From Collinsella aerofaciens (lineage in GTDB: Bacteria > Actinomycetota > Coriobacteriia > Coriobacteriales > Coriobacteriaceae), in assembly GCF_028209625.1 (NCBI RefSeq), contig NZ_JAQLDU010000005.1, forward strand, positions 67,979 to 131,978: a DNA stretch of 64,000 nt, given 5' to 3'. The number at the start of each line of letters is the position of its first letter. The first letter of the stretch is position 1. Below the pieces are notes generated by a model, which saw nothing but the letters and a program-made list of their open reading frames with translations, was not told the origin of the DNA and did no database searches. The position numbers and the translations under genes are program-made. This document shows, piece by piece, positions 17,197-25,292 of this stretch.

Positions 17197-17267
17197 TAAG
17201 TTGCGGTGAGATAGGGACTGTTTTGAAGCTCCAAAGCGCCAAACAGTCCGTATATCACCGCAACTTA
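17197..17267. repeat. Long inverted repeat, Family IV copy 2 (AAGTTGCGGTGA arm)
   Basis: 27-bp arms with two mismatches (17197-17223 and 17241-17267). The outer part, AGTTGCGGTGATAT, is the same as in the copy at 8660-8726, while the inner part differs. It lies 43 bp after the membrane XRE gene. Confidence 0.8.
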
Positions 17268-17328
17268 CAAACAACTGGGTCAGTTCCGGCACGGAGATTA
17301 GCATTGAGCTGACCGCGCGCCACGAAAA

Positions 17329-17468
17329 GGGACCATCTACTACGTTTAACTCGATGGGGCCAACCATGACCGCCTTTTTCGAAAATCGACAGGCCTTCTA
17401 CCTGCGGTTTTATTTTTCGTTTTCCCGGCATGGTTGAGGGTATCCAATTAAACGTAGTAGATAGGCCC
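17329..17468. repeat. Stem-loop element with ATCTACTACGTTTAA arms
   Basis: About 140 bp. Arms of roughly 40 bp pair through ATCTACTACGTTTAA and CAACCATG blocks with small mismatched bulges; the loop is AT-rich. No open frame or promoter is apparent. It is a single copy in this window and lies downstream of the large permease gene, in a gap of 480 bp that otherwise only holds the Family IV and Family III repeats. Confidence 0.75.
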
Positions 17469-17591
17469 GTTTTGTGGCATACGACCCATTCAAGCCCAAT
17501 CTCGAAGGCTAAAGAGAGCCTCTCATCCACGCCTGCGGGCAAAAGATAGCAAAGCAACAAACGCCGGGTCGCTCGTAGGTGCCCGGCGTTC

Positions 17592-17638
17592 GCCCAGATA
17601 AAACCTGCCAAAATAAACCTGTCCCTTTTTGGCAGGTT
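17592..17638 (-). repeat. Family III repeat copy 3, terminator-like
   Basis: CCCAGATAAAACCTGCCAAA ... CCCTTTTTGGCAGGTT. The arm includes the stop codon of the permease on the minus strand; read in that direction the stem AACCTGCCAAAA / TTTTGGCAGGTT is followed by TTAT. Confidence 0.8.
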
Positions 17639-20402
17639 ACTCGGCGCTCTTGAGGGCGCCGACCATGTCGATCTTGTTGAGCGTTCGGTTGGTGGCGAGG
17701 TTGACGATGATCGTAAAGCCGAAGGAAAGCACCACGGCAAGCACGTAGCTCAGCGGCTCGACTTCGACGTCAAAGTACAGCGACGGCATCTGCAAAATGT
17801 ACGTAAAACTCTCGGCCAGCAAGCCGCCCAGCGGTACGCCCAGCGCGGCTCCAATCGCCGTGAGGATCAACGTCTCCTTGTTAACGTAATGGTGAACCTC
17901 GCCACGGCGGAAGCCCAGCACCTTGATGGTCGCCAGCTCGCGTTCGCGCTCCGAAATATTCGTATTAGACAGCGTAAACACCACCACAAACGACAGGCAC
18001 GCCGCCATAAAGGTTACGAGCACCACGACCGAATTGATAATCGTAAAGTTCGCCTCATAGTTTTCCCAATGCTCGGCCGTACTCGAAATCGTAAGCCAAC
18101 CGTCACTCTTAAGATTCTTGCTAAACGCAATCTGGTCGGCCGACGAACCCTTAAGCAGCACAAAGACGCCGTTAAGGCGTGCACTTCGACCGAACGCGCG
18201 CTCATAGGTGCCCTGCGTCATGTAAAGCGTGTTGCCTAGATAGTTGAGCGAGATGTCGCTGACTTTGACCTTGGCAACATTGAGCGACGAATCCTGGACA
18301 TGTGCTGTGTCACCCGGCTTGATCCCCAGCACCAGCTGAGAGCTCTTGCTCAAATACACATCCCCGTCACGCAGGGCGAGCGGTTCTTTGGACTCGTCCT
18401 CGAGACACACGTAGTCGTCCAGGTCGTCCGTGCGGTCATCGGGCACCACGATCAGCTGCACGGTCTCGCTCTTGCCGCCAAATGTAAAGGTGACGTTGTC
18501 GGTCATGATCGGCAGCGTCGAAGTCACGGTCACGTTGGAATCCTTGGCTGCACTGCGCTCATCCAACGCCGCGCACGTCTGCGAAAAATCGTCGGGATTG
18601 GCGACCGCCAGCAGGTCATAGCGTGTGATGTGGCCGTACTGCTTGGGCGACAGCGCGACCGACGTATCACGGATGCCCATACCGCAAATCACAAGCGCCG
18701 TGCAGCCCGCAATGCCAAAGATGGTCATAAAGGCACGCTTTTTGTAGCGGAACAGGTTACGCGCTGCCACCTTGTTCAAAAAGCCCATGCGGTGCCAGAT
18801 AAAGCCGATGCGCTCGAGCAGAATGCGCGAACCGGCGCGCGGCGCCTTGGGACGCATGAGCGAAGCCGGCGTCTCGGCCATCTCGTGGCGGCAGGCGATA
18901 ATCGTAGCGCCCACCACGCCCACGGCAAACAGCGCCACCGAGACAATCGAGGACACGATATCGTACGAAAGCAGCATCTGGGGCAGTGAGTACATATCAT
19001 CGAACACCGTAAACAGGAACAGCGGTAGGCCCACAAATCCGATGATGTTGCCGAGCACGCCGCCAATCAGACACGCCCACAGCGCGTAGTCCACGTATTT
19101 GGACAGGATACGCCCGCGCGAATAGCCGAGCGCCTTGTACAGGCCAATGAGCGTGCGCTCCTCCTCGACCATGCGCGTGGCGGTGGTGAGGCTGATGAGC
19201 ACGGCGACGATAAAGAAGATGAACGGGAACACCGTGGCAATGGCCTCAATTGACGAGCTATCGCTCTCCACGCTCGAGTAGCTTGCGATGTTATCGCGGT
19301 CCTGGATGTACCAGGTGCATTCGCCCAGGTCAGAGAGCTCGGCGCGGGCATCGGCAAACTGCTGGTCGGCGGCGGCACGGCGCTGGTCCAGGTCGGCTTG
19401 CGCCTGCGCACGCTCGTCGCTGCCCTCGGCCATGCGATTGATGTTGTCCTGCTCGATCCCAAAGACCATATTCGCCTGACGCTCAGCCGCGTCCAAGCTC
19501 GCCGGTGTGTCGACCGTCAGCTCCTGAGCGCGCGCCTTCTCACACTCCTCGCGGATCTTCTCGATATTGCCCTTGACCTCATTGATCTTTACCGAGTAGG
19601 CATCCGAATAGGAGTTGAGGCTCTTGGCTCCCTCGACGATCACGTGGACCGCGGAGTAGGAAGAAGATGTCGCGGCATCCTCGCTCACGTAGAACTTGTA
19701 GTCCGCAGTCGAAGCAGCGCGAAAGGCGTTGACCGTCGAGTCGGAGCTCACGTCGGTGGGATCGAGGACCTCGGCCGTGATGGTATAGTCTCCATCGGCA
19801 AACTGGTCCTTGGCGCTTTGGTTCGACGAGCTCGCATCGTTGGCGGCAAAGCTCACCGTATCGCCGATTTTCTTGCCCGAAGCCTTCAAAAAACGTGAGG
19901 TCACTGCCACTTCGCCCGAAGTCTCGGGCAGCTCGCCGCGTACTAGCACCGGTTGGTCAATATTCTCTTTGGAAAGGCTCTGCACGACCACGCGCTCGCG
20001 CGTTGTACCCACGGCGGTGTAGGCGGTCTCGGTGTAGATGCCCTCGGCCGTCTCGACGCCATCGACCTCTTGGATAGCCGCAAGATCGTCGCGCGTAAGG
20101 CCATAGGTCGACTGCACGTTAATGTCATAGACATTCTGCTGGTCAAAGTAGGCGTCAACCGAATCGCACAGATCCTCGCAGCCCGCCTTAAGGCCGCACA
20201 TCACGCTCACGCCGAGTGCCGTGATCACCACGATGGATAAAAAGCGCTTAAGGCTACCTCGAATGGTACGGTAAATACCACGGCGAAAAACCGTCGGCAC
20301 CATATCGTTTGAGCTTTGAGCGGTACGGTAGGTCGCAAACTCCCGGTCGCGACCCACGTGCTCCGTATCGCGATTTTGGCTGTTTTGACGATCCTGATCC
20401 AT
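17637..20402 (-). CDS. ABC transporter permease, FtsX/MacB type
   Basis: A 921-residue permease with a cytoplasmic N-terminus, one transmembrane segment near residue 40, a very large extracytoplasmic region, then two FtsX domains: three segments around residues 390-520 and three at the end (last TM about 880-905). The extracellular part contains a predicted coiled-coil stretch (about residues 280-360, many Glu, Lys and Gln). Together with the ATPase in the preceding gene it forms an exporter or envelope-remodelling system of the LolCDE/MacB class. Start at the ATG at 20402 (MDQDRQNS); a GTG four codons earlier is the alternative. The ATPase stop overlaps that GTG. Confidence 0.85.
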   Translation of the reverse strand: MDQDRQNSQNRDTEHVGRDREFATYRTAQSSNDMVPTVFRRGIYRTIRGSLKRFLSIVVITALGVSVMCGLKAGCEDLCDSVDAYFDQQNVYDINVQSTYGLTRDDLAAIQEVDGVETAEGIYTETAYTAVGTTRERVVVQSLSKENIDQPVLVRGELPETSGEVAVTSRFLKASGKKIGDTVSFAANDASSSNQSAKDQFADGDYTITAEVLDPTDVSSDSTVNAFRAASTADYKFYVSEDAATSSSYSAVHVIVEGAKSLNSYSDAYSVKINEVKGNIEKIREECEKARAQELTVDTPASLDAAERQANMVFGIEQDNINRMAEGSDERAQAQADLDQRRAAADQQFADARAELSDLGECTWYIQDRDNIASYSSVESDSSSIEAIATVFPFIFFIVAVLISLTTATRMVEEERTLIGLYKALGYSRGRILSKYVDYALWACLIGGVLGNIIGFVGLPLFLFTVFDDMYSLPQMLLSYDIVSSIVSVALFAVGVVGATIIACRHEMAETPASLMRPKAPRAGSRILLERIGFIWHRMGFLNKVAARNLFRYKKRAFMTIFGIAGCTALVICGMGIRDTSVALSPKQYGHITRYDLLAVANPDDFSQTCAALDERSAAKDSNVTVTSTLPIMTDNVTFTFGGKSETVQLIVVPDDRTDDLDDYVCLEDESKEPLALRDGDVYLSKSSQLVLGIKPGDTAHVQDSSLNVAKVKVSDISLNYLGNTLYMTQGTYERAFGRSARLNGVFVLLKGSSADQIAFSKNLKSDGWLTISSTAEHWENYEANFTIINSVVVLVTFMAACLSFVVVFTLSNTNISERERELATIKVLGFRRGEVHHYVNKETLILTAIGAALGVPLGGLLAESFTYILQMPSLYFDVEVEPLSYVLAVVLSFGFTIIVNLATNRTLNKIDMVGALKSAE

Positions 20403-20407
20403 GGGCG

Positions 20408-21109
20408 CTACCACTCGATCGTCTCAATAGGCACGGGATTTTGCTGGACCGTCTCGCTCTCCACGCGACCGTTCTTAAAGCGAATCAGACGGTCGGCCAT
20501 GGGCGCAAGCGCGGAGTTGTGGGTGATGATAATGACCGTGATGCCTTGTTTGCGACAGGTGTCCTGCAGTAGCTGCAGAATCTGCTTGCCAGTTTTGTAG
20601 TCGAGTGCACCCGTGGGCTCGTCGCAAAGGAGCAGCTTGGGGTTCTTGGCCAGCGCACGGGCAATGGACACGCGCTGCTGCTCGCCGCCCGAAAGCTGCG
20701 CGGGAAAGTTGGCAAGGCGCTCGCCCAGGCCCACCTGGCAAAGCGTTTGCTCGGCATCGAGCGAATCGGGGCAGATTTGCGCCGCGAGCTCGACGTTTTC
20801 GAGCGCTGTCAGGTTGGGGACCAGATTGTAGAACTGAAAGACAAAGCCGACGTCGGCACGGCGGTATTCCACGAGCTGCGCCTCGTTGGCGGAGCTCACG
20901 TCGCGCCCGTCCACCGTCACGGTGCCGGAAGTCGCCGTATCCATGCCGCCCAGAATGTTGAGGGCCGTAGTCTTGCCGGCGCCCGAAGCGCCCAGGATGA
21001 TAGCGAGCTCGCCGCGCTCGACGGTAAAGCTCGCGCCGTCGAGTGCGTGAATGCGAGCGTCGCCCTCGCCGTATGCCTTGATGACGTCTTTGAATTCGAT
21101 ATAGGCCAT
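20408..21109 (-). CDS. ABC transporter ATP-binding protein, LolD/MacB type
   Basis: The 233-residue ATPase has Walker [11 protein letters not shown], the signature [10 protein letters not shown], Walker [12 protein letters not shown] and the switch His in IITHN. The EPTGALD form is typical for ATPases that pair with FtsX-fold permeases. Its stop lies 5 bp before the permease ATG, so both are made from one transcript. The upstream gap holds a Family III repeat in reverse orientation and the shared region before the chloride channel gene. Confidence 0.93.
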   Translation of the reverse strand: MAYIEFKDVIKAYGEGDARIHALDGASFTVERGELAIILGASGAGKTTALNILGGMDTATSGTVTVDGRDVSSANEAQLVEYRRADVGFVFQFYNLVPNLTALENVELAAQICPDSLDAEQTLCQVGLGERLANFPAQLSGGEQQRVSIARALAKNPKLLLCDEPTGALDYKTGKQILQLLQDTCRKQGITVIIITHNSALAPMADRLIRFKNGRVESETVQQNPVPIETIEW

Positions 21110-21159
21110 CGATTAATTCCCATCTGGTCGGATAACTCTTTAGTATTACCCATTTCCCA

Positions 21160-21198
21160 CCTACCAAAAAGGGACAGGTTCATTTTGGCAGGTTTTAT
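21160..21198. repeat. Family III repeat copy 4, reverse orientation
   Basis: CCTACCAAAAAGGGACAGGT then TCATTTTGGCAGGTTTTATA; the reverse complement of the other copies. It lies between the divergent exporter and chloride-channel genes. Confidence 0.75.
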
Positions 21199-21425
21199 AT
21201 GGGGAAACGGGGAGCGAAGGCGGGCGCTGGGGACGTCCAGCACAACCATTTGACCCAAACCACGCCCGCCGCTATGATGCCGCTGCGGAATGAATGTCTC
21301 CGTTGGGCGCGCCAGCCAAACTATCGCGTCGCCCTAAACCGCCTTGTTGCTGATGACTTCTGCTGTTACGTGATGTCCTTTGGGCATCACGCCGCGGCAG
21401 GAGTCTTTTTTGTTTTGGAGGAGAA

Positions 21426-22661
21426 GTGTCGGAAAACAGTGCATCGAGCAGAATCAAACGCCTGCTCAACACCTATAGCGGCCTCATGCTTATGGGTGCC
21501 GTCGGAATCCCTATTGGCATCATCGTCGGTGCAATTTGTGCCCTCTTTGGTCGCGTGCTCCTGGCAATCGGCGCCTTCCGCGACGAGCACATCACCCTGC
21601 TCCTTCCCTTCCTCGCCCTCATGGGCTTGGCCATCGTATTTGCCTACCGCACCTGGGGCAAAGGCACCGATCGGGGCATGAGCTTAGTATTCGACGTAGG
21701 TCACGGACGCGAGGACGCCATCTCCCCGCGTTTGGTGCCGCTCATTATGCTGAGTACGTGGGGGACGCATCTCTTTGGCGGTAGTGCGGGACGCGAGGGC
21801 GTAGCGGTGCAGATCGGCGCCACCGTCTCACATTGGATCGGCCGACGTCTACCTTTCCGCGACCCCGGCAACACGTTTTTGCTCATTGGTATGGCCGCTG
21901 GCTTTGCCGGACTCTTTCGAACGCCGCTCGCCGCTACGGTCTTTGCTGTCGAGGTGCTGGTCGCCGGACGCATGGAATACCGCGCGCTGTTTCCCGCGCT
22001 TACGGCTTCACTTGCCGCAAGCATGACCTCGGGCGCCCTGGGGCTCGAGAAGTTCGAGGTCGCCGTTACCGCCTCGTATGCGCTCGACCTCCCCGGTCTT
22101 GGACGGCTGGCGCTGCTGGGCATCGCGTTCGGCATGGTCGGTGGAGCTTTTGCCTGGTGCCTTGCCCATGCCAAGACCCTTGCAGCGCGGCTGCTCCCCA
22201 ACCCTTACATACGCGTTGCCGTTATGGGCCTTGCGCTGTCGGCGATTCTGTTCGTGCTGTGGCAGGGGCGATACTGCGGCCTTGGCACCAACCTGATATC
22301 GGCGGCGCTCAACGGTGACGGCAAGGTCGCCATCATGCCTTGGGACTGGGCGCTCAAATTCACACTCACCATCGCCACGCTTGCCGCGGGTTATCAAGGT
22401 GGCGAGGTCACGCCGCTGTTCTCCATCGGAGCCAGCCTGGGTGTCGTACTCGCCGGGATTCTCGGCATGTCCGTCGAGCTCTGCGCCGCGCTGGGATACG
22501 CCGCCGTCTTTGGCAGTGCCACCAATACGCTGCTCGCGCCCATCCTTATTGGCTGCGAGGTCTTCGGTTTCGGTAATCTGCCAGCGTTCTTCATCGTCTG
22601 CGTTGTGGCTTATCTGTTCAACATGGACAAGTCTATCTACGCCCTGCAGGAGCGGGCGTAG
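21426..22661 (+). CDS. Voltage-gated chloride channel family protein (ClC)
   Basis: A 411-residue membrane protein of the ClC superfamily, mediating chloride (or fluoride)/proton movement across the inner membrane. Visible are GSAGREGVAVQ (the glutamate gate region) and GGEVTPLFSIGASLG, the counterpart of the third selectivity segment. About ten hydrophobic helices can be drawn. There is no C-terminal CBS regulatory domain. The start is the GTG at 21426, with the strong site TTGGAGGAG upstream. The gene is monocistronic, followed by a tandem repeat. Confidence 0.9.
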   Translation: MSENSASSRIKRLLNTYSGLMLMGAVGIPIGIIVGAICALFGRVLLAIGAFRDEHITLLLPFLALMGLAIVFAYRTWGKGTDRGMSLVFDVGHGREDAISPRLVPLIMLSTWGTHLFGGSAGREGVAVQIGATVSHWIGRRLPFRDPGNTFLLIGMAAGFAGLFRTPLAATVFAVEVLVAGRMEYRALFPALTASLAASMTSGALGLEKFEVAVTASYALDLPGLGRLALLGIAFGMVGGAFAWCLAHAKTLAARLLPNPYIRVAVMGLALSAILFVLWQGRYCGLGTNLISAALNGDGKVAIMPWDWALKFTLTIATLAAGYQGGEVTPLFSIGASLGVVLAGILGMSVELCAALGYAAVFGSATNTLLAPILIGCEVFGFGNLPAFFIVCVVAYLFNMDKSIYALQERA

Positions 22662-22689
22662 ATAGATGTCCCAGCAGGTGGTCTCAACC

Positions 22690-22839
22690 GGAAACGGCGT
22701 CCCACTCTGAGGCCGTATTCCGGGACACGGTTTCCACTTGGGAAGCCATTCGGAAAGCGCATCCCGCGTTAAAACGGAATTCCGGGACGTGGTTTCCGTC
22801 TGAGCTTCCATTCGAAAAGCGCGTCCCGTTCTTTCACGG
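22690..22839. repeat. Tandem repeat, two 62-bp units and a partial third
   Basis: Units at 22690-22751 and 22752-22813 and a partial unit to about 22839. Each has GGAAA-GCGTCCC near one end and TTCCGGGAC-GGTTTCC in the middle, forming an imperfect palindrome, and ends with AAGCCATTC-like sequence. It lies between the chloride channel and ogt genes, just beyond the ogt stop. Confidence 0.75.
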
Positions 22840-22867
22840 CGTCTTGGCTATGCAAAGTGTCCTGGCG

Positions 22868-23446
22868 TTATTCCTCGTACGCGCCCTCAAGCCGAAGCAG
22901 CCATTCCTTGCGGTCAAGGCCGCCGGCATATCCGTTGAGCGATCCGTCGGCTGCCACCACGCGATGGCACGGCACGATGATCGAAATAGGGTTGCGAGCG
23001 ACCGCAGCCCCCACCGCGCGAGGAGATACAACGGGTGCTTCATTTCCCGGCACACGATGTCGAGCCGCAACACGCTGGGCGATCTCGCCATACGTAGCGA
23101 CCTCGCCACGCGGAATTGAAAGCAGCTCAAACCAAACCTCACGCTGAAACGCCGTGCCAATCAAATGCAACGGCGGCGTAAACCGAGGCTCCTGCCCCGC
23201 AAAATAGGCATTCAGCCAAGCCCAAGAACGCTCAAGCACCGAAGAAGCCGCACCATTTGCCGGACTCACCGAAGACATCCCACCGGTACCAGAAACCGCA
23301 TCGGTACCTACGACATACTCCGCATCCTCTTTGAGCAGCGTAGAGCCAAAGTGCTCCTGCCCCTCAAACCAAAGCCCCGTCAAACCGCGGCCATCAGCGG
23401 CAAGCAAGATTTCGCCCAAAGGCGAGGCAAATGTCGTCGTGACCAC
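22868..23446 (-). CDS. ogt: Methylated-DNA-[protein]-cysteine S-methyltransferase
   Basis: A 192-residue repair protein that transfers the methyl group from O6-methylguanine to its own cysteine. The active-site motif is IIVPCHRVV (about residues 151-159), followed by the conserved NGYAGGLDRKEWLL helix that flips the base. The internal GEVATYGEIAQRV helix-turn-helix is present. The length matches Ogt/MGMT without the Ada N-terminal domain. It is a single gene with no co-transcribed partners. Confidence 0.93.
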   Translation of the reverse strand: MVTTTFASPLGEILLAADGRGLTGLWFEGQEHFGSTLLKEDAEYVVGTDAVSGTGGMSSVSPANGAASSVLERSWAWLNAYFAGQEPRFTPPLHLIGTAFQREVWFELLSIPRGEVATYGEIAQRVAARHRVPGNEAPVVSPRAVGAAVARNPISIIVPCHRVVAADGSLNGYAGGLDRKEWLLRLEGAYEE

Positions 23447-23612
23447 CAGCGGCTCCTTTCAAAACTCCGCAACATAATACCGCGAACTGTGCAGACAACC
23501 CCCGCAGATACGTCCGGGCGGGCTCGCAATTACTTCAGCGAGGCTGTTTTTCCCAATCAAGCGAAGAAGACGCGGGGCTTCGACGCCAGGGCGGTACCCC
23601 CGCCAGCTGAGC

Positions 23613-23786
23613 TCTAATACTTTTCCCGAGAAGTGAACGAGTAAAAACGAAGTCCCGGAGCATCCACACCTTTAGACCGCAAAACCGCAGGATTCGCGCT
23701 GCAAAACCGCAGGAAATAGCGGTCAAAATATGCCAATGCTTCGGGGGTCCAAATAAGGTCGTTCACTTCACGGGAAAAGTATTAGA
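23613..23786. repeat. Large stem-loop element with TCTAATACTTTTCCCG arms
   Basis: 28-bp arms with one mismatch (23613-23640 and 23759-23786) enclose 118 bp. Inside, CCCGGAGCAT pairs with ATGCTTCGGG, and ACCGC pairs with GCGGT around a duplicated GCAAAACCGCAGGA. The structure occupies much of the 645-bp gap between ogt and asd. No coding region is seen in that gap; the remaining part is GC-rich with small inverted repeats such as AGGCGCGAAGCGCCG. Confidence 0.78.
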
Positions 23787-23948
23787 CCTCAATTCGCACC
23801 AAGCCCAAAGTCACCCCAGGCGGCAGGCGCGAAGCGCCGAGGCCGCCGCCGGGACCAGGGCCCGCAACAACCACGTGCCCCCACATCAGCCCAGCGGCCC
23901 CAACCAGCAACGGCCCCATCGCAGGCCGCTCGCAGCCGAGTCACCGCA

Positions 23949-24078
23949 GGCGGGGGCCGGGCTTAGTTTTCAGAACACTCCGCAGACCAGTGTGGCGCCT
24001 TGTCCGCGGCTCCGAAGGAGCAGGACAAGGCGCCACACATGGTCGAGGACGTTCTGAAAACTAAGCCCGGCCCCCGCC
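23949..24078 (+). repeat. Family I palindromic element, copy 2
   Basis: Perfect 28-bp outer arms (23949-23976, 24051-24078), 14 bp beyond the asd stop. Inside: ACTCCGCAGACC, a perfect 16-bp inner stem (GTGTGGCGCCTTGTCC and its complement) and GGTCGAGGACGT. The GACC/GGTC pair replaces GGAC/GTCC of other copies, a compensatory change. Confidence 0.85.
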
Positions 24079-24092
24079 GGACAGGTCCACCG

Positions 24093-25118
24093 CTACTCGC
24101 AGAGCAGCTTAGCGATCTGGACGGCGTTGGTTGCCGCGCCCTTACGGATTTGGTCGCCGCAGCACCAGAAGGTGATGCCACGCGCAGCCTCGGGGTTCGA
24201 GATGTCGCGGCGTACGCGACCGACCCAAATCAGGTCCTGGTCGGAGGTGTCCATCGGCATGGGGAAGCGATCGTGCGCATCCTCGGCACTCATGTCGTCA
24301 ACCAGCTTGACGCCCGGAGCGGCAGCCAGCGCAGCACGGGCCTCTTCCACCGTGATGTCGCGCTCAAACTCGAGCGTAACGCTCTCGGAGTGCGAGCGCA
24401 GCACGGGCACGCGCACGCAGGTGCAGTTCACGCGCAGCTCGGGCAGGTGCATGATCTTGCGGCCCTCGTTTTGCAGCTTCATCTCCTCGGAGGTAAAGCC
24501 CTCTTCCTTGACGCCGCCAATCTGCGGAATCAGGTTGCTCGCCAGCTGGGCGGCAAATGCACGCGGCTCGGGAATCTCCTCGCCGCGACCCAGGGCGGCC
24601 AGCTGAGCCTCGAGCTCGGCCATACCGGGAGCGCCGGCACCCGAAGCCGCCTGATACGTCGAGACGATCATGCGCTTCACGCCGGCGAGCTGATGCAGCG
24701 GCCACGTAGGAACCAGGCCGATGATGGTCGCGCAGTTGGGATTGGCGATAAGGCCGTGATGCCACTTGATGTCGTCGGCATTGATCTCAGGCACAACCAG
24801 CGGCACCTCGGGATCCATGCGGAAGGCGTGGCTGTTGTCGACCACGACGGCGCCGCGCTTGACGGCCTCGGGCAGTAGCTCCTTCGCAATATCGTCGCCG
24901 GCGGCGCCGAGCACGATGTCGCAGCCCTCAAAGGCCTCGGGGCAAGCTTCCTCAATCACGATCTGCTCGCCGCGGAACTCAACGGTCTTGCCCGCAGAGC
25001 GCGCGCTCGCTAGCAGCTTGAGCTTGCCAACCGGAAACTCCTGCTCGTTGAGGCACTCGAGCATCTGGGTGCCCACGGCTCCCGTCGCGCCCAAAATAGC
25101 AACCGTGTACTGTTTCAT
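24093..25118 (-). CDS. asd: Aspartate-semialdehyde dehydrogenase
   Basis: A 341-residue enzyme making aspartate semialdehyde from aspartyl phosphate with NADPH, the second step toward lysine, threonine and methionine. It has the nucleotide-binding GATGAVGTQML at the N-terminus, the catalytic cysteine in NPNCATI and the HEx-type region around TYQAASGAGA. The ATG at 25118 (MKQYTVAILG) follows GGGGGAAGC; the frame upstream to 25154 is not needed. lysC is upstream on the same strand but separated by a terminator, so the two genes probably have separate transcripts. Confidence 0.95.
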   Translation of the reverse strand: MKQYTVAILGATGAVGTQMLECLNEQEFPVGKLKLLASARSAGKTVEFRGEQIVIEEACPEAFEGCDIVLGAAGDDIAKELLPEAVKRGAVVVDNSHAFRMDPEVPLVVPEINADDIKWHHGLIANPNCATIIGLVPTWPLHQLAGVKRMIVSTYQAASGAGAPGMAELEAQLAALGRGEEIPEPRAFAAQLASNLIPQIGGVKEEGFTSEEMKLQNEGRKIMHLPELRVNCTCVRVPVLRSHSESVTLEFERDITVEEARAALAAAPGVKLVDDMSAEDAHDRFPMPMDTSDQDLIWVGRVRRDISNPEAARGITFWCCGDQIRKGAATNAVQIAKLLCE

Positions 25119-25188
25119 GCTTCCCCCTTTAAAGGTTGTGGCTTTTGCCCGCACGCCGAGCAGGCTGGTTTTTCTTGCCCAGTTTATA

Positions 25189-25221
25189 CAAAAACGGGAC
25201 GGGCATGAAACCCGCCCCGTC
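25189..25221 (-). terminator. Rho-independent terminator of lysC
   Basis: On the minus strand ACGGGGCGGG pairs with CCCGTCCCGT (one G-U pair) across a 7-base loop, followed by TTTTTG. Confidence 0.8.
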
Positions 25222-25248
25222 GAAACGAAACCGAAACGAAACGCCCTA

Positions 25249-25283
25249 CGGTAGATTTTTAGGCATGTCCCAAAAATCTACCG
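25249..25283. repeat. Hairpin CGGTAGATTTTT with TAGGCATGTCCC loop
   Basis: 12-bp perfect arms around AGGCATGTCCC, 9 bp after the lysC stop. The loop and right arm recur at about 45305-45340 in the leader of the pfl/MarR gap, where GGCATGTCCCAAAATCTACC is found again. Confidence 0.7.
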
Positions 25284-25292
25284 GGATGGTCG

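Noticed and set aside
22690..22839. CRISPR array
   Set aside because: Repeats are 62-bp contiguous units without unique spacers, and no cas gene is in the window.
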